A stretch of 64,000 nucleotides of DNA, taken from the NCBI GenBank assembly GCA_030435675.1, contig CM059622.1:8246001-8310000 (forward strand), given 5' to 3'. Shown here in pieces: positions 10,491 to 23,424 of this stretch (positions are counted from its first letter, which is position 1; each line of letters starts with the position of its first letter). A program made the translations under genes and the position numbers. The stretch comes from Steinernema hermaphroditum. Its lineage: Eukaryota > Nematoda > Chromadorea > Rhabditida > Steinernematidae. The notes beneath the pieces are model-generated. The model was not told where the DNA came from, did not search any database, and saw nothing but the letters and a program-made list of their open reading frames with translations.

Positions 10491-10779
10491 GATAAACTGA
10501 GTTGACTCTATGCGCAGACCTGAGCAAAAGGTCACTGTGCTCGCAGCCAACAAGGAGCATCCTTTCCCACGATACGGTAGTACTGTAGGCAATGATGAAA
10601 TTCGCCACCACTTCGAACCGAGACAATTGGTAAAAGTAATTTGAGACACAGACGGTTCGGTTTGAGACACAGCATTCTGTGTTTGAGACATGCGCGTCTG
10701 AGCAAAAGTCATGAAAAGTCATGACAGTCATGACTCATGTCCAGAGATGGAATGCCACACGCAACGGCTGGAGCATAGG

Positions 10780-11780
10780 GCAGCTGGCTGGAGCACAGGG
10801 CAGCTGGCTGCGCGGACTTTCAGCGAGACTTCGACTTCTCTGGCGGCGCGGGTGGAGTTGGGCGGCAGTGACTAGCTTCTTGGCAAGACGGTGGAACTAC
10901 GGCTCCCTGGTGTTCCAGGCCTTCTGGGAGCCGGGAGCGACCATTGCACCAACAACGACGGCCGAGAACGACCGCTCACTCAACTCATTCGGCTCAGACA
11001 GCTTCAGAGAGAGAGGGAGTGGACGACCCGACCGATCGCTTTTTGTCCGTTTTTGGTCGAAGACGCAACTACCCGACCAAAAACGGACAAAAATTCAAAA
11101 CACCCCACGATATAATTTCACAACGAAGTTGGAGATCGCGAAATCGGGGGGTCCCGACACGATTCGCCTGTGTGAGCAGAGGAAGGAGGCAGCAAGTTGC
11201 AGACGAGCGAGCGAAGCGAGCGTCAACCTGTTGCACAGGTTCTTTTCACTTTTTCCACAACTTCCGCTCAGTTAACCTGTCGCGCAGCTTAGACAAGGCT
11301 GGTCCCGCAGATATATGTGTGTGTTTTGTAATTTTTTTCACACTTTGAGGGGTCGTTTGGGGGGTGTGGTGTTGTGAGGATAATCGTATGGATAATCCTT
11401 AGGGGCGCAATTATTTTAATGAAAAAAAATATTTTCGGAAAAAATGGCCTTCAATAAAAAGCCTAAGGATCTCTGGATTCGCGTTTGTTCTGCGCAAGCT
11501 TGGTATCAAAAGAAAGCCCGTTAAATTCCGCACACTTCGTCTTTTGGGATTTTGGAAATTCGAATTCCTCGCAGAGGAATCAGCGAAGGAAGTTTTGGTG
11601 CGGTTTTGGTTCGGTGGATTGCGAAACCGATGCCACGGCTGATGGTGGGTCTCGCCACGATTTGCGTGTGCCGCAGGGGCATGTTGTGGGCGAACGAGCG
11701 AGCGTTGACCTGTTGAGCAGTTGCTTTCCACTTTTTCCACAACTTCGACCGATGTTAACCTGTCGCGCAGCGTACCCAGG
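10780..11780 (-). repeat. Dispersed repeats A and B, inverted orientation
   Basis: 10785-11060 is family A inverted relative to the 361 and 6110 copies (same GGCTCCCTGGTGTTCCAGG block). 11440-11745 is family B inverted relative to 6585-6905. The phrase TTAACCTGTCGCGCAGC closes both 11270-11290 and 11755-11772. 11290-11430 is AT-rich and unassigned. No coding function is visible. Confidence 0.75.
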
Positions 11781-11786
11781 CTAGTT

Positions 11787-11792
11787 TTTATT
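11787..11792 (-). terminator. Polyadenylation signal AATAAA for the mannosidase
   Basis: Minus-strand AATAAA lies 72 nt beyond the mannosidase stop codon, a normal distance for a 3' UTR in compact genomes. Confidence 0.6.
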
Positions 11793-11863
11793 ATATTAAC
11801 TGTGGCAACGAATTACTTAAGAAGGATTGCACAGAGAGGAGCGACCCGCAAGAGTAGTCAGCG

Positions 11864-13686
<1,823 letters not shown>

Positions 13687-14506
13687 CGCCGCCCATCACC
13701 TGAAATTCCAATGTCCTCACGATCCCGAAATCGACATTTTTTTCGATAGGCTGAACGTGCGACGATCATAGAGAGTCTCGGAGCGAGACTCGCATACCTC
13801 TCCGAAGGCACAGACAGACAGACATTCTCGTCTCATACGCCTCCAGTGCAGAGCAGTGGTCATTCACTTCCACGAACCACTGAAGAGAGGTCGACAGATC
13901 CAAGCGGCGAGAAAAATCCCGGGGGGCTCGGAGGACACGCGTCGCGGGCGAACTGAATTAAAGCGAGCCGTCGCGTGGCCATCTGCCGTGCCCGTCGGCG
14001 GTGGCGGATCATTTGCATTCTACAGCGTGTATCTTTTGGAAATCGATCATTTGTTTTCTTTACTCACAGATAGAATCGATAGTTACTTTAGTACACTGGT
14101 CAGATGTGGACAGGACGTAGGATAAATGAATATTTGACAACAAATAGTACGAGCAGGAGAAGGGCACAGTCGGTGATGGCATGTGAGAATGGGAGCATTG
14201 GGCGGGAGCACTGTGGAGCATATGTGATCGCAACTCTACGGAAAGGGCTAAAAGCACATCTAAGGGAACTAGTCTAGGTCGGAGGAAGAATTGAGCAAAG
14301 TGAAGAGTGAGAAGAGGTTTCGGCACAGGAAAATCGCTATAAGTGATGGCGGCGACGAAGGACAACCGGCTCCCGCGAATCGGACTGGCAATCGTCGACG
14401 AACTGTACAGGGCTGCACGTGAGAATATGTACAACGATCCCGTTATGAGGAACAAGGCAACCGTGGCTGGAAAAGTGGTGGCAAGACACCGAGGGCGCGG
14501 CGGAGA
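13687..14506. other. Intergenic: mannosidase promoter side and CRTC 3' region
   Basis: Both neighbours are on the minus strand. The stretch should hold the 3' UTR of the CRTC gene (14506 downwards) and the upstream region of the mannosidase. Frames at 13856-14125 (+) and 14060-14455 (-) are open but show no domain, and their codon use is not coding-like. No repeat or RNA gene was seen. Confidence 0.5.
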
Positions 14507-15797
14507 TCAGTTGAGCAAAGCGTTCTCGCAGGCGGGGTCGACAGCCTCGCTTGCGGGGTCCAGGAGGAGCTGCTTCAGTTGGGTCTCGTTGATGTTCAGA
14601 TCCTGGAAGACGTCCAGCTGGCCATCCGTGCCTGTCAGGATGATGTTGGGAATGTCCCTCGTGTCAGGCGAAGTGCTGAAGGGGCGACAGTCAGTTAGGG
14701 AACACAACAGAAAGCGAGTTCCATATCGCCCTGAGGAATCGGATCATTCCGACTCCAAATGCCCTTGGACTAACTCATTTTCAGCGGAATTCCTTCGATC
14801 TTACCTGAAGTGCCGATGTCCCGAGAAGTTAGGGCCACTTCCGTTGTAGGCGAGGTGCGACTGGGAGGATGGCGACGTGGGTGCGGATTGGCTCATATCT
14901 ATGGGGGTGGCCGGTGTCGAGAGGTTCTGGTACCCCGTGCAGCCACTAGTGCTGTTGCGCTGTCCTACTTGCTGGTGCTGGTTGTACATGGAGAAGTTCG
15001 GGGAGAAGACGGGTGAATTCATGTTGGGGAGCGAGCCGACGGGCGTCTCGTGGCGCGGCATCTGTGGGGAGTCGTAAAAGGCGGCGGAGACGTCGTTCTG
15101 CTGCGGGTGGTGGTTGTTCATCTGGTACATCTGACTCGAGGAGGCCGGGGAGTCGGGGTAGTAGGACTCGACGGAGTTGGGCGCCACCATCGGCTGCTGA
15201 GGCTGCTGGTAGGCGTTGGCGTGGATGGCGGGATCGCTGACGGCGCGGAAGCTGGAATCGGGACTCAGAAGACCTGCCGGGAGGGGCTACTTACTTCGGC
15301 CAGTGCGAGTCGGGGGGCTGCAGATGCACCGGAGGACAGGGCATGTTGTAGTCGAGGGAGGGCACCCGCTCGGCCGAGTACTTGTGCTGCTTCTGGCCGT
15401 AGGGGTGGTAGTGAGGCCCCGGGGAACGGCCTCGGCCGGGGTGCGCGCCCTGGCTGACCTGCCAGAAGCCGCCGTGAGGGGACCAGCTGCCGGGACTGGC
15501 GGGGTACATCGGCATCTGCATCTGGCTCATCTGGTGCACGTTGGGAAGCGAGCCGCCGGAGCGGTTCCAGTGGACGGGCGGCGCGAGGGCCGTGGGCCCA
15601 AGACCAGGGCCCATGCCGGAGTGGCCGGGCGATGCGGGCATCTGGGGACCGGGCGAGGCAGATCCCATGGTGGTGGCGGAGTTGGTGATAGCGCGGACCT
15701 CGCGAAGAACGCTGCAGAAGGCCTCCTGGTCCTCGTTCTGCTTCCGTTCCATGATGGCGATCTTCTCGCTGAACTTGCGCGGGGTCCCCTGGGCCAT
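14507..15797 (-). CDS. crtc-1: CREB-regulated transcription coactivator (CRTC/TORC)
   Basis: Coactivator that enters the nucleus when dephosphorylated and binds CREB. Exons: 15797-15295, 15251-14805, 14675-14507; 372 aa. The N-terminal CREB-binding helix is clear: TPRKFSEKIA and the KQ...EAF...LREVRAITNSAT run at residues 5-43. Two 14-3-3/salt-inducible-kinase type sites are visible, SLPNVHQM at about residue 84 and FRAVSDPAIH directly after the first exon join. The middle is rich in Ser, Pro, Gln and Met, as in the family. The C-terminal activation region has DIPNIILTG and an acidic LNINETQLKQLLLDP helix. It is shorter than the human proteins (about 630 aa), in line with invertebrate forms. 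Divergent from the RasGAP gene. Confidence 0.92.
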
Positions 15798-16302
15798 GGC
15801 GACGGTGGGGCGAGGCGATCTTAGGATCTTCGGCGAGTCGGCGATCTACCGGGCGGGGCTCCTCGGCGGTGCCCCGGCGACGATTATGCGGGCGAGGGAA
15901 CGACGAGAAATGGCGGTGCGTGGCGCGAAGAACCACGCCTGGGTCGGCTACAGAAAGCGGCTGGCAACAACTTCCAGTAATTACTGCTGCTGGTGCATAT
16001 TCGCGTTTAATCTTCGCTGCCGCTGCTGTCGGGGGAGTCGAGTAGCGCGGGAGGACGCAGGCGCTGCCTGCGGCGAGCCATTTCCCCGGCTCCCGCCTCG
16101 AGGGACGCCCCATCGCGCTCCAAACGCTGGCACCAGGCCAGCACCGTTCAGGACGCCGTTTTCGCGCGGTTTCCCCGAAAGCACGACCGTTGGTTCTCGA
16201 CCTTGGAATCCGCGGGACGGGGCCGGGCGCGAGGCGTCGAAGACGTTGTTTTGACCTTCGCGCATTTAGACGACGCCCGAAGCCCGATGCAGAGGACCCG
16301 TG
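15798..16302. promoter_or_regulatory. Divergent upstream region of CRTC and p120 RasGAP
   Basis: 505 bp separate the two start codons. The region is GC-rich. Antisense frames spanning it (up to 396 codons) follow the GC-ending codon pattern of the neighbouring exons and are not genes. No clear TATA box was noticed. Confidence 0.5.
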
Positions 16303-19154
16303 ATGCAGGATGGAGGCGCTGGTGAATACGCCGCCGGGGAGTCGTCTGCCGACGAGAGCGCCTTCTGGTTCCACGGCTACATCGGCCACCGCGAGGCGGA
16401 GAATCGACTCCTCGGCTTCGGCAGGGAGGGCGCCTTCCTCATCCAGTCGAGGCACGACGACTCCAACCTCTACCTATCCTACCTCCACAACGCGAGCGTC
16501 TTCCACCTCCCGTAGGTCCCCTACCGCCTTCTGGTCAGCCTCCCTTCAGGATCACTGTGATATGCGGGCACTTCTTCCTCGCCGACCGTCAGTTCCCCTC
16601 GCTGACGGCGCTCGTGTGCTACTTCTCGAAGTCGCCGCAGTCGCCTCTCCAGGAGCCGCTTGCGCCTCCCCATGTTGGCCTCCGACGCCCGACTCCTTTC
16701 GATTGACGTGTTGCAGGAGATCGTGCGGAAGCACCGGCGCCGCATCGCCGTGCTTCCCTACAAGGCCCTCAAGGGAACCGATGAGCTCGGCCTGCGTAAA
16801 GGAGACCTTCTCGTCGAACTGCAGGAGGTCGGTGACGACTGGATCTGGGCCACCCTCGAGGGCCGCAAGGACTCCGGTCTCGTGCCCGTCGCCCTCACCG
16901 CGCTCCTAGACGAAGTGGCCGATCCCTCGCAGCTCCCCTACTTCCACGAGGGAGAGCCGCTGGCGCTCGCCCAGTGTCTCGTCCGAGGTAAAGGCCTCCT
17001 CGCCTTCTGACCCCCTCCGATTCCAGCGGGGAAGAACAGCTTCTTGCTTCGCAGGGCCTCCGACGGGACGAACTTCGTGATCCTCGTGAACTCGGGGCCC
17101 CGCATCGCGAAGGTGCTCGTCGAGTGCAGGCCCGAGGGCGGCTACCTCGTCGGCGGGCGCATCTTCACGCTTATTTCCGACATCGTCCGCCGTTACGGGC
17201 GCACGGAGATCTGCGATGGCTGCCTGCTACACTATCCCCACCTACGGGACAGTGCCTCCGACTACGCGGAGCTGAAGGTCGCCAGCCTGACGCGGATGGG
17301 AAGCCACAGTAGCTGCCCCCAGCCGATCGCCTCCGTCTCTGCCCTCATGAAAAGTGGGTCCTAGGCCTACCGTACCGCACGAACCTCGTTTAGCGCGGGA
17401 GTGGAAGAAGTGGAAGAACTGCTTCGTGATGCTGAGCGACGCGAACGGCTCGCAGCTCTACCTCTTCGACTCGACGTCCCGCACGAAGCCGCGCCTCGTC
17501 GTCAACCTCTGCTTCTGCACAGTCCTGCGCCTCGACGAGTCCGTCCTGCTCCGCGACGACTGCGTGCAGCTCGTCATCCACGGCATCGAGGCCACCTCCC
17601 TCTTCCTCGCCTTCCCGCGGCGTAGCGCCTTCTTCCAATGGTTCGGCCACCTCAAGACGCGCTGCCTCGGACTCCGCAACCCCAACGCCCTCTTCCTGCC
17701 CTTCTCCAGCCCAAAGACCGCCGCCTTCAAGGCCTTCTCTTTCCTGCACGTTGCCCTCCACAGCTTCCGCTCCGCCACCCTCAAGCCCAACGTCTCCTAC
17801 GTCGCTTCGGTGCACGTCAACGGCTTCAAGCTGGGCTCCTCGAAGTGCCGCAGCGTTTCGGGGAACTCCGCTCAAGTCGTCTTCGACGTCGCCTTCTTCC
17901 TCGAATGGATCCCGATCCCCCACGAGGCGGCCTCCTGCTCCCTCCAGCTCGTTCTCCACACCGTCGCCGGCCACAAGAAGCCGCGCCTCGTCGACTCCTC
18001 TCCCCTCTACAGCCTCGACGACCCCGACTCCGAGGGCCCGCGCCTCAAGGAAACGGGCGTCGACGGTGGCTTCGCCTTCGATGCGCAGCGCTTCCGCATT
18101 ACCGTACTCCCCGTTTCGCACTACTCCTCTTTCCACGCGCTCCTCTCGGTGCACGAGTTCGTCCTCTGTCAGTGGACCTTCGACGCCTTGTGCCCCCTCG
18201 AGCGGACGGTCTTCTGCCGAAGCCTCGTGGCCGTTTTTCTCCCGGAGCTCGCCACGCTTGTACGGCTCGTGGCTACCGTAGTCGACGCGCACTTGGCTTC
18301 GACGCCCGTCGAGGTGCTCTTTCGCGCTGACTCCTTCTGCACCGCGCTCATCTCGCAGGCGCTCCGCACGATCGCCTTTGGTGCCCTCAAGGAGCGCCTC
18401 GCCGGCGTCCTCGCGAGCATCGCCGACGGCCCAGATGAACCCGAGGCGCAGATAACAGAGTTCCTCGACGAGCTGAAGGCCGCCGTCCCGAAGCTACCGC
18501 CCGCTTTCATCGCCGTGATGTCCACCGTCGCCGACCGGATGACGCTCGCCTTCCCAGGGAATCTGCAGCTAAGGCGCCGCTCCGTCAGGTGAGTCTCCGT
18601 CCCCCGACGCTTTTGAGCCTCGTGCAGCACGTTCTTCTTTCTGCGTCTCGTCAACCCGATAGCCCTCTTCTTCGAGGCGTCGGCTGTTGGCGCCGCGAAT
18701 CTGTGCCAGTTCGTCCGATCCATCCAGAAAACCCTGAACCTCGCTACCTCCAAACGATACTCTCCCGTGAGTCGCCTCTCGCGCCTTTTCCACCTCCACT
18801 GTTCAGACGACCGCCTCGGACTCCGTTCGTGTCCTCGTCGACGTCCTCGACGTCGTCAGCGTGCAGACCTCGCAGGTGAGCGCCCCCCGACGCCCCGAAG
18901 CAGCGCCCTTGCAGCAGAAGGGCTTTGTGCTCCGCAACGAGTTCTGGAACTACAGCCGCGCCGACTATCTCGCCCTCCTGCACTTCTTTGTCGCCTCCAC
19001 ACTCCTCCACGGCGACTCCAACAACAACGTTGGGCTCCTCGAGGGAGCCTCCGAGCGCGGCCAGTGTCCCCTCGCCGAGACGGCGCACGTCGTCCTCCAC
19101 CTCCTCCAGAAGCACGCGGAGCACGTCTTCGCCGGCGGCGCCGTCTCCCCCTGA
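16303..19154 (+). CDS. RASA1: p120 RasGAP (SH2-SH3-SH2-PH-C2-RasGAP)
   Basis: GTPase-activating protein that switches off Ras at activated receptors. Exons: 16303-16511, 16550-16673, 16717-16987, 17027-17353, 17394-18588, 18628-18766, 18807-18875, 18915-19154; 857 aa, all joins in phase. Domain order SH2 (about 22-110), SH3 (118-180), SH2 (190-300), PH (310-420), C2 (430-560), RasGAP (575-850) is unique to RASA1. The arginine finger is in VEVLFRADSF (about residue 615). The second GAP arginine lies in the FLRLVNPIA motif, reconstructed across the 18589-18627 intron. Oddity: the first SH2 reads AFLIQSR where the family has FLIRES, so the phosphotyrosine-binding arginine is glutamine (Q48). The second SH2 keeps it (SFLLRR). 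Codons end overwhelmingly in C or G, unlike UPF1 or MARCHF6 in the same window. Confidence 0.95.
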
Positions 19155-19762
19155 ACAGAGGTCGAGCCCGATCTCCCCGAAACTTGCCTTACCGACCAGA
19201 AGTTCAACTCAAGTGCCTTCCCTCAGTGCCTTCGCACGTTGTAGAACATGATGTTCAAGCTGTAAATTCATTGAACCTCGGCGCGTTCTCCCCTTAATTA
19301 CCGTCTATCTCCTTCTAGGCTCCACATCTAGGCACTCCGACGGCTTTCTCCACTTCTCTGTCAGGTCCCACAAAGAGAGCGAGTTTGTAGATTCGCTTCC
19401 AGAAGGCTCGATGGGCGAGAGCCGGGAGGTCGAAAGACATCTGGCTCCCGAAATGGTGACCCTGGCCGACCAGGGAGGAGTGGAATATTTCTCAACGGAA
19501 AAGCGGGAGAAGCGACGCGAGAGATTTCCTTTTTTTCTCCATTCAGTTTTTCGCAAGAAATTCCGCAACTTGAGTGTCCCGTTTTGGGACAGTTCTTGGA
19601 TGATCTTGCTCTGTTGAACAGTCCTTGTGTGGTCGTGAAGAAATGAAACGTTTACCTTCCGTTTTCCGTGTTTTTCCTGAACGGGGTGTTCCTCCTCTGC
19701 AGATCTATCTGCTCATCCCATCCGTGCTATCTAGCGTTTTTTACAGGTAAACGTCGAGCACT
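19155..19762. other. Intergenic, RasGAP to TFIIS
   Basis: About 600 bp with no ORF that looks coding. The end holds a TTTTTTACAG acceptor (ending at 19746) 16 nt before the TFIIS start codon, which is a candidate spliced-leader acceptor or the end of a 5' UTR intron. Confidence 0.5.
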
Positions 19763-20712
19763 ATGACGTCTTGTGAGGAGGATGTGCTCAAAATCGCGAA
19801 GAAGCTTGAGAAAATGGTCGAGGGCAAGAAGCCCATGGAAAACGTCGTCGACCTCCTGGAGTGTCTCAGCAACTTGCCCATCAACGTTGACATCTTGACG
19901 GTTCGTCGCAATGTACAACTTCTACATCATTTTCTTCATTTCTAGAAGACTCGAATCGGCATGATCATCAACGATCTGCGCAAGAAGACCGACGACGAGA
20001 AAATTTCCAAACGCGCGAAGGCGCTCATCAAGGAGTGGAAGAGTTTGTTGGACGGAAAGACGGCCAACGGAAAATCTTCGTCTACGAAGCCGGCCAAGTC
20101 CGTGACAAAGTCCGATCCTTCCCATCCGGTCCGCAACGATAGCGCCTCTTCTTCTGTTGCGTCATACAAGCCAATTCAAGGAGATGAAGTAAGCCCCACG
20201 AGTTGAAAAAGCATTTCATCGTCTTCTAGATGAGAAGCAAGTGGGTCGCCATGGTCTCCTCTGCTCTTCGTTCTGGCGAACTTCCCGACGGAACTTTGGA
20301 TCCGGATGATCTTGCCGTGCAAATTGAAGGAGCTCTGTATGAACTGCACCGCGGGAACGACAAGTACAAGTCGGCCTTGCGAAGTCGCGTCTTCAACCTT
20401 CGTGACAAGAAGAATCCTGCACTGCGTGAGAACGTGCTCACTGGCGTTGTTTCCCCTTCGAAGTTCGCCAAGATGACCAGCGAAGAGATGGCTTCTGCGG
20501 AAATGAAAGAGGAGCGCGAGAAATTCACGAAGCAGGCTATCTCCGAGCATCAGATGGCTGTCAATGAAGGAACTCCTTCGGAGATGTTCAAGTGTGGCAA
20601 GTGTGGCAAGAAGAACTGCACCTACAGTCAGATGCAGACGCGTTCCGCCGATGAACCTATGACCACTTTCGTGTACTGTAGGGAGTGTGGAAACAGATGG
20701 AAGTTCTGCTAG
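19763..20712 (+). CDS. TCEA: Transcription elongation factor TFIIS
   Basis: Rescues backtracked RNA polymerase II by stimulating transcript cleavage in the nucleus. Exons 19763-19900, 19946-20188, 20230-20712; 287 aa. The N-terminal LW/TFIIS-N bundle covers about residues 1-90. A Ser/Lys linker follows, then the central polymerase-binding domain (from MRSKWVAM at residue 128, with RSRVFNLRDKKNP). The C-terminal zinc ribbon has CGKCGKKNC, YCRECG and the catalytic acidic hairpin RSADEP. Length fits the family (about 300 aa). An AATAAA about 220 nt beyond the stop (near 20935) may serve as the poly(A) signal. Confidence 0.96.
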
Positions 20713-21014
20713 CCAGTGAATGATTTGTTATTTCTTCGAATTGTCATCAAGTATCTCCTTTATCAGCCACGCTGTTAATTTATGCCATTTCTATGAACCC
20801 GTCCCTTTCCCGAATATGTCCTCGTGTTTTCCACTTTGATAAAATATGTGGTTGTTCGACGTTGTCATGGTACGGTGAGTGGATAGGGCGCGCGGCAGGG
20901 GAAAGCCCGTTTATGAACAACGCGCGAAAGTGAAAATAAATAGAATTAAGTGAAATCAGCGATTCAATTCAAGGCGCATTTACAAGCGCTGCCGATTCTG
21001 GTGGGTGAGAAGGC

Positions 21015-23294
21015 TCAGGCTGAGGCATCGAACAGTCGATCGACTGCGATTTCCAGAGTTTCTGGAGTGTACCGGATGTGCTTCTCGAGGCTGCTGAAGA
21101 ACGCCGACTGCTGGCACCGGGCGTAGAGTCGCCCATAAGGGAGCACGACGAACGTCTTGATCCGGTCACGCATCAGGTGTGCCAGTTTCAGCTCGGATAT
21201 ACAGTACTCCTTCTGTTGCCCTACCGTAGCGTCGAACTCACGGTTGAACGTCTGGAAGGGAACATAAAGACATCTTCGAAGGCCACTCACCGAGAAGATC
21301 GACTTGGCCGCCACAGTCCGGTCGCTGTCTTCCAGGTTCATCGAGAAGATACCGACGACCCGGTTCCAGCTTCTCAGATAGCGTTCCAGGAGCTCAGCCA
21401 TCTTCTGGCGGTAACTGTGGCCGAGGTCTTTGAGACGCAGGCGAAGAACGTTGGCGACGGCGCCGTCCTGGATGCCGCTGAGGATGTAGTTAGTGTTATT
21501 GAGGAGAAAGACCGTCTGGAGCCACTCGTCCTGGTAGAGCAGGGACTTGGAGCGGATATTGGCGTCGAGTGCTCCCAGAATCTGCTCGAAGACACGCTCC
21601 GCGGAGCCCGTGGTTTCGCTGACGACGTTGCGGTAGTTAGCCATGTGATTGAGCAGCTGCATCGTGTTCGCCGTCACTTGGTGCACGTTGCCATCTTTGG
21701 GGTAGAACTTGTCGTTGTCGGCGGTCAGTCGGTCACAGATGTCGCTGATGAACGCCTTCGTCTTCGCGATGGCGATCTGCATGAGTGAGTCGAAGGGAAT
21801 CGTATGGTTCACTGCGTTCTAAAGGGGTGGTGAGATGCGGAAGAAGTCAAAGAGGTACCTGTGAAAGCGAGAGGAGCTGGCTGTTGTGGCGCAGCAGGAA
21901 CTTCATGAGGGGGAGCATTCCACCGACCCCTTGATTGTACTGTTCTACCGTACTCTTAAAGGTGAAATGAGTCTTCCCAGGAGAACACAAGCTCACCAGC
22001 GCAGAGGTCACGACGAATCGGAGGGGGCGGGAGACTATGTTACGCTGAAGCAGGGCTTGGACGGTCACGTCGTCACTGATCTTAGCCGTCAACTCTGATT
22101 CGATCTGAACACAGTGCAACTCAGATAGCACAAGCCAAAAAACGTACCTGGATCAGAGCCAAAACGCTAGCGAAAAGTAGAATGACGAAGTCCAAGGTGC
22201 AATCGCCGAGAAGGTCGCGTTTATCGGCGTATCGGTCACTGGCTCTCCCTGTCGCCTTCTTGAACGCTCTGCAATGGCCGAATTTGACATTATAAGCGCC
22301 TTAACAACACAACTGCTTCAAGAAAACCGTAGAAGAAGAGCGTGCCGAGGCCGAAGAAGCCTTCCGAAAATAAGCGGCGGCTACACTGAGGTTGTTAGCC
22401 TCGCGCTGCTGATCCGCGAGGCCGTTCAGCGTCTTCAACATGTGGTCCGAGCGAATGACAGTGAAGGTTTCGACGCAGCGGCTGACGTCGCAGTTCCGCT
22501 GCAACCATGCGAACAGGGTCGCAATCGCTTTGAGGTTCTTCAGTGTTTCCAAAGATCTGATCCGCGTAGAGAGAATCTCTACAACTACCAAATGCCCTCA
22601 CAGATACAAGCAGATCCTACATACCGTACTCATCGTCTAAGCACTCGACGACGGTCGTGGGGGCGACTATGATGGAACTCGTCCGGACGAGGTTCCTGAA
22701 CTCCTTCTCGAGGCACGCGCTTCCCGACTCGAACGTCATCTTCTAAACGGAACTACCGACAGAAGCAGCAAGGGTCGACTCACCATGTTATCGCGCTGAT
22801 TGTCGTACGTCGGGTGCGATGCGAAGAATCTACAAGAGGTAGAGTCCTCGGCTGCACTGGCCTAACCTACAGGATGGCGTTGTTGAGGGCGTCCATGTTG
22901 TCGATGTACTCCTGCAGATCGTGCGAGGGGTTTGCGTCCCGGATGGCGTTCTCGAGCTCCGCTGTTTGTCCGTACAGCTGGATGGTCGCGTCGATCGTTT
23001 TTAGAAGCTTCGTTACATCTGAAATCGCCTAGAATCGCTCGCTACTGTTCCGCCTACTCTGCTGCTTCCGTTGGAGGCGTACGCTCTTCTCGTGCAGGGG
23101 TGAGATGGTCTCGTCGAGGATCAGGAGGCGCTGTTGGAAGCTGTCCAGCATCGAGGAGACGTTCTTTTGCAGCGCGGAACTCCTTTGCAGGTGTTCCTCT
23201 AGCCCGTGGAGCCACTCCTCGTCCTAAAGGGCGTCGGTTAAGGGAGCAGGGGGCGGCGACTTGCCTGCTGCAGCTTCTCGGCGATTCTGGTCAT
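21015..23294 (-). CDS. exoc-7: Exocyst subunit EXO70
   Basis: Tethers secretory vesicles to the plasma membrane through PI(4,5)P2 as part of the exocyst. Eleven coding exons: 23294-23265, 23223-23058, 23018-22871, 22829-22784, 22742-22625, 22578-22311, 22268-22148, 22104-21997, 21954-21859, 21818-21291, 21251-21015; 621 aa. The N-terminal coiled coil (EEWLHGLEEHLQ, LILDETISPLHEK), the middle helical bundles (FAWLQRN, RSDHMLKTLNGL) and the C-terminal domain (KDGNVHQVTANTMQLL, YQDEWLQTVFLLNN, ELKLAHLMRDRIKTFV) all follow the family. Intron 1 begins GCAAGT rather than GT, a GC-AG intron. Other introns are 39-46 nt. The gene is divergent from TLS1 with 130 bp between start codons. Confidence 0.94.
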
Positions 23295-23424
23295 CGCGGC
23301 GCGGCCACTTCAAAGCGAATCCAATCGCTTATCTTATCGGTCCGGAGTGCGCGCGCGACCACACACGACGTTTATTTCCCGCCAGCGACGTTTCCGTTTC
23401 AGACATCTCGTTCCAGACAGAGAC
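23295..23424. promoter_or_regulatory. Compact divergent promoter, EXO70/TLS1
   Basis: 130 bp separate the two start codons, so both promoters or a shared one must lie here. GCGCGCGACC and a run of C/T-rich sequence are visible; no TATA box was noticed. Confidence 0.6.

Larger units (their letters stand above)
8347..10741. mobile_element. Palindrome-rich 2.4 kb unit bounded by a repeated 16-mer
   Basis: The 16-mer AGTCATGACTCATGTC marks both ends (8347-8362 and 10726-10741). Inside are two sets of long inverted repeats: 8975-9248 with 9835-10108 (about 274 bp each), and 10143-10256 with 10377-10490 (about 114 bp each). One small ORF (9338-9691) lies in the loop of the first set. Near 8515-8575 a GGCGCCGTTTCA motif is repeated, and near 10640-10690 TTTGAGACACA is repeated. 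I could not match it to a named transposon class. The boundaries are inferred from the repeated 16-mer. Confidence 0.5.

Noticed and set aside
10306..10731. 141-codon minus-strand ORF in the palindromic unit
   Set aside because: It runs through an inverted repeat and a TTTGAGACACA repeat, with no recognisable protein features.
14060..14455. 131-codon minus-strand ORF downstream of CRTC
   Set aside because: No domain, no splice context, lies in the likely CRTC 3' UTR.
15265..16455. 396-codon minus-strand frame across CRTC exon 1 and upstream
   Set aside because: It is out of frame with the clear CRTC protein, and its sequence is low-complexity Arg/Pro/Gly without family resemblance.
17390..18292. 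300-codon minus-strand frame
   Set aside because: Antisense of the RasGAP PH/C2 exon; composed of Glu/Val/Gly-rich sequence expected from GC-ending sense codons.
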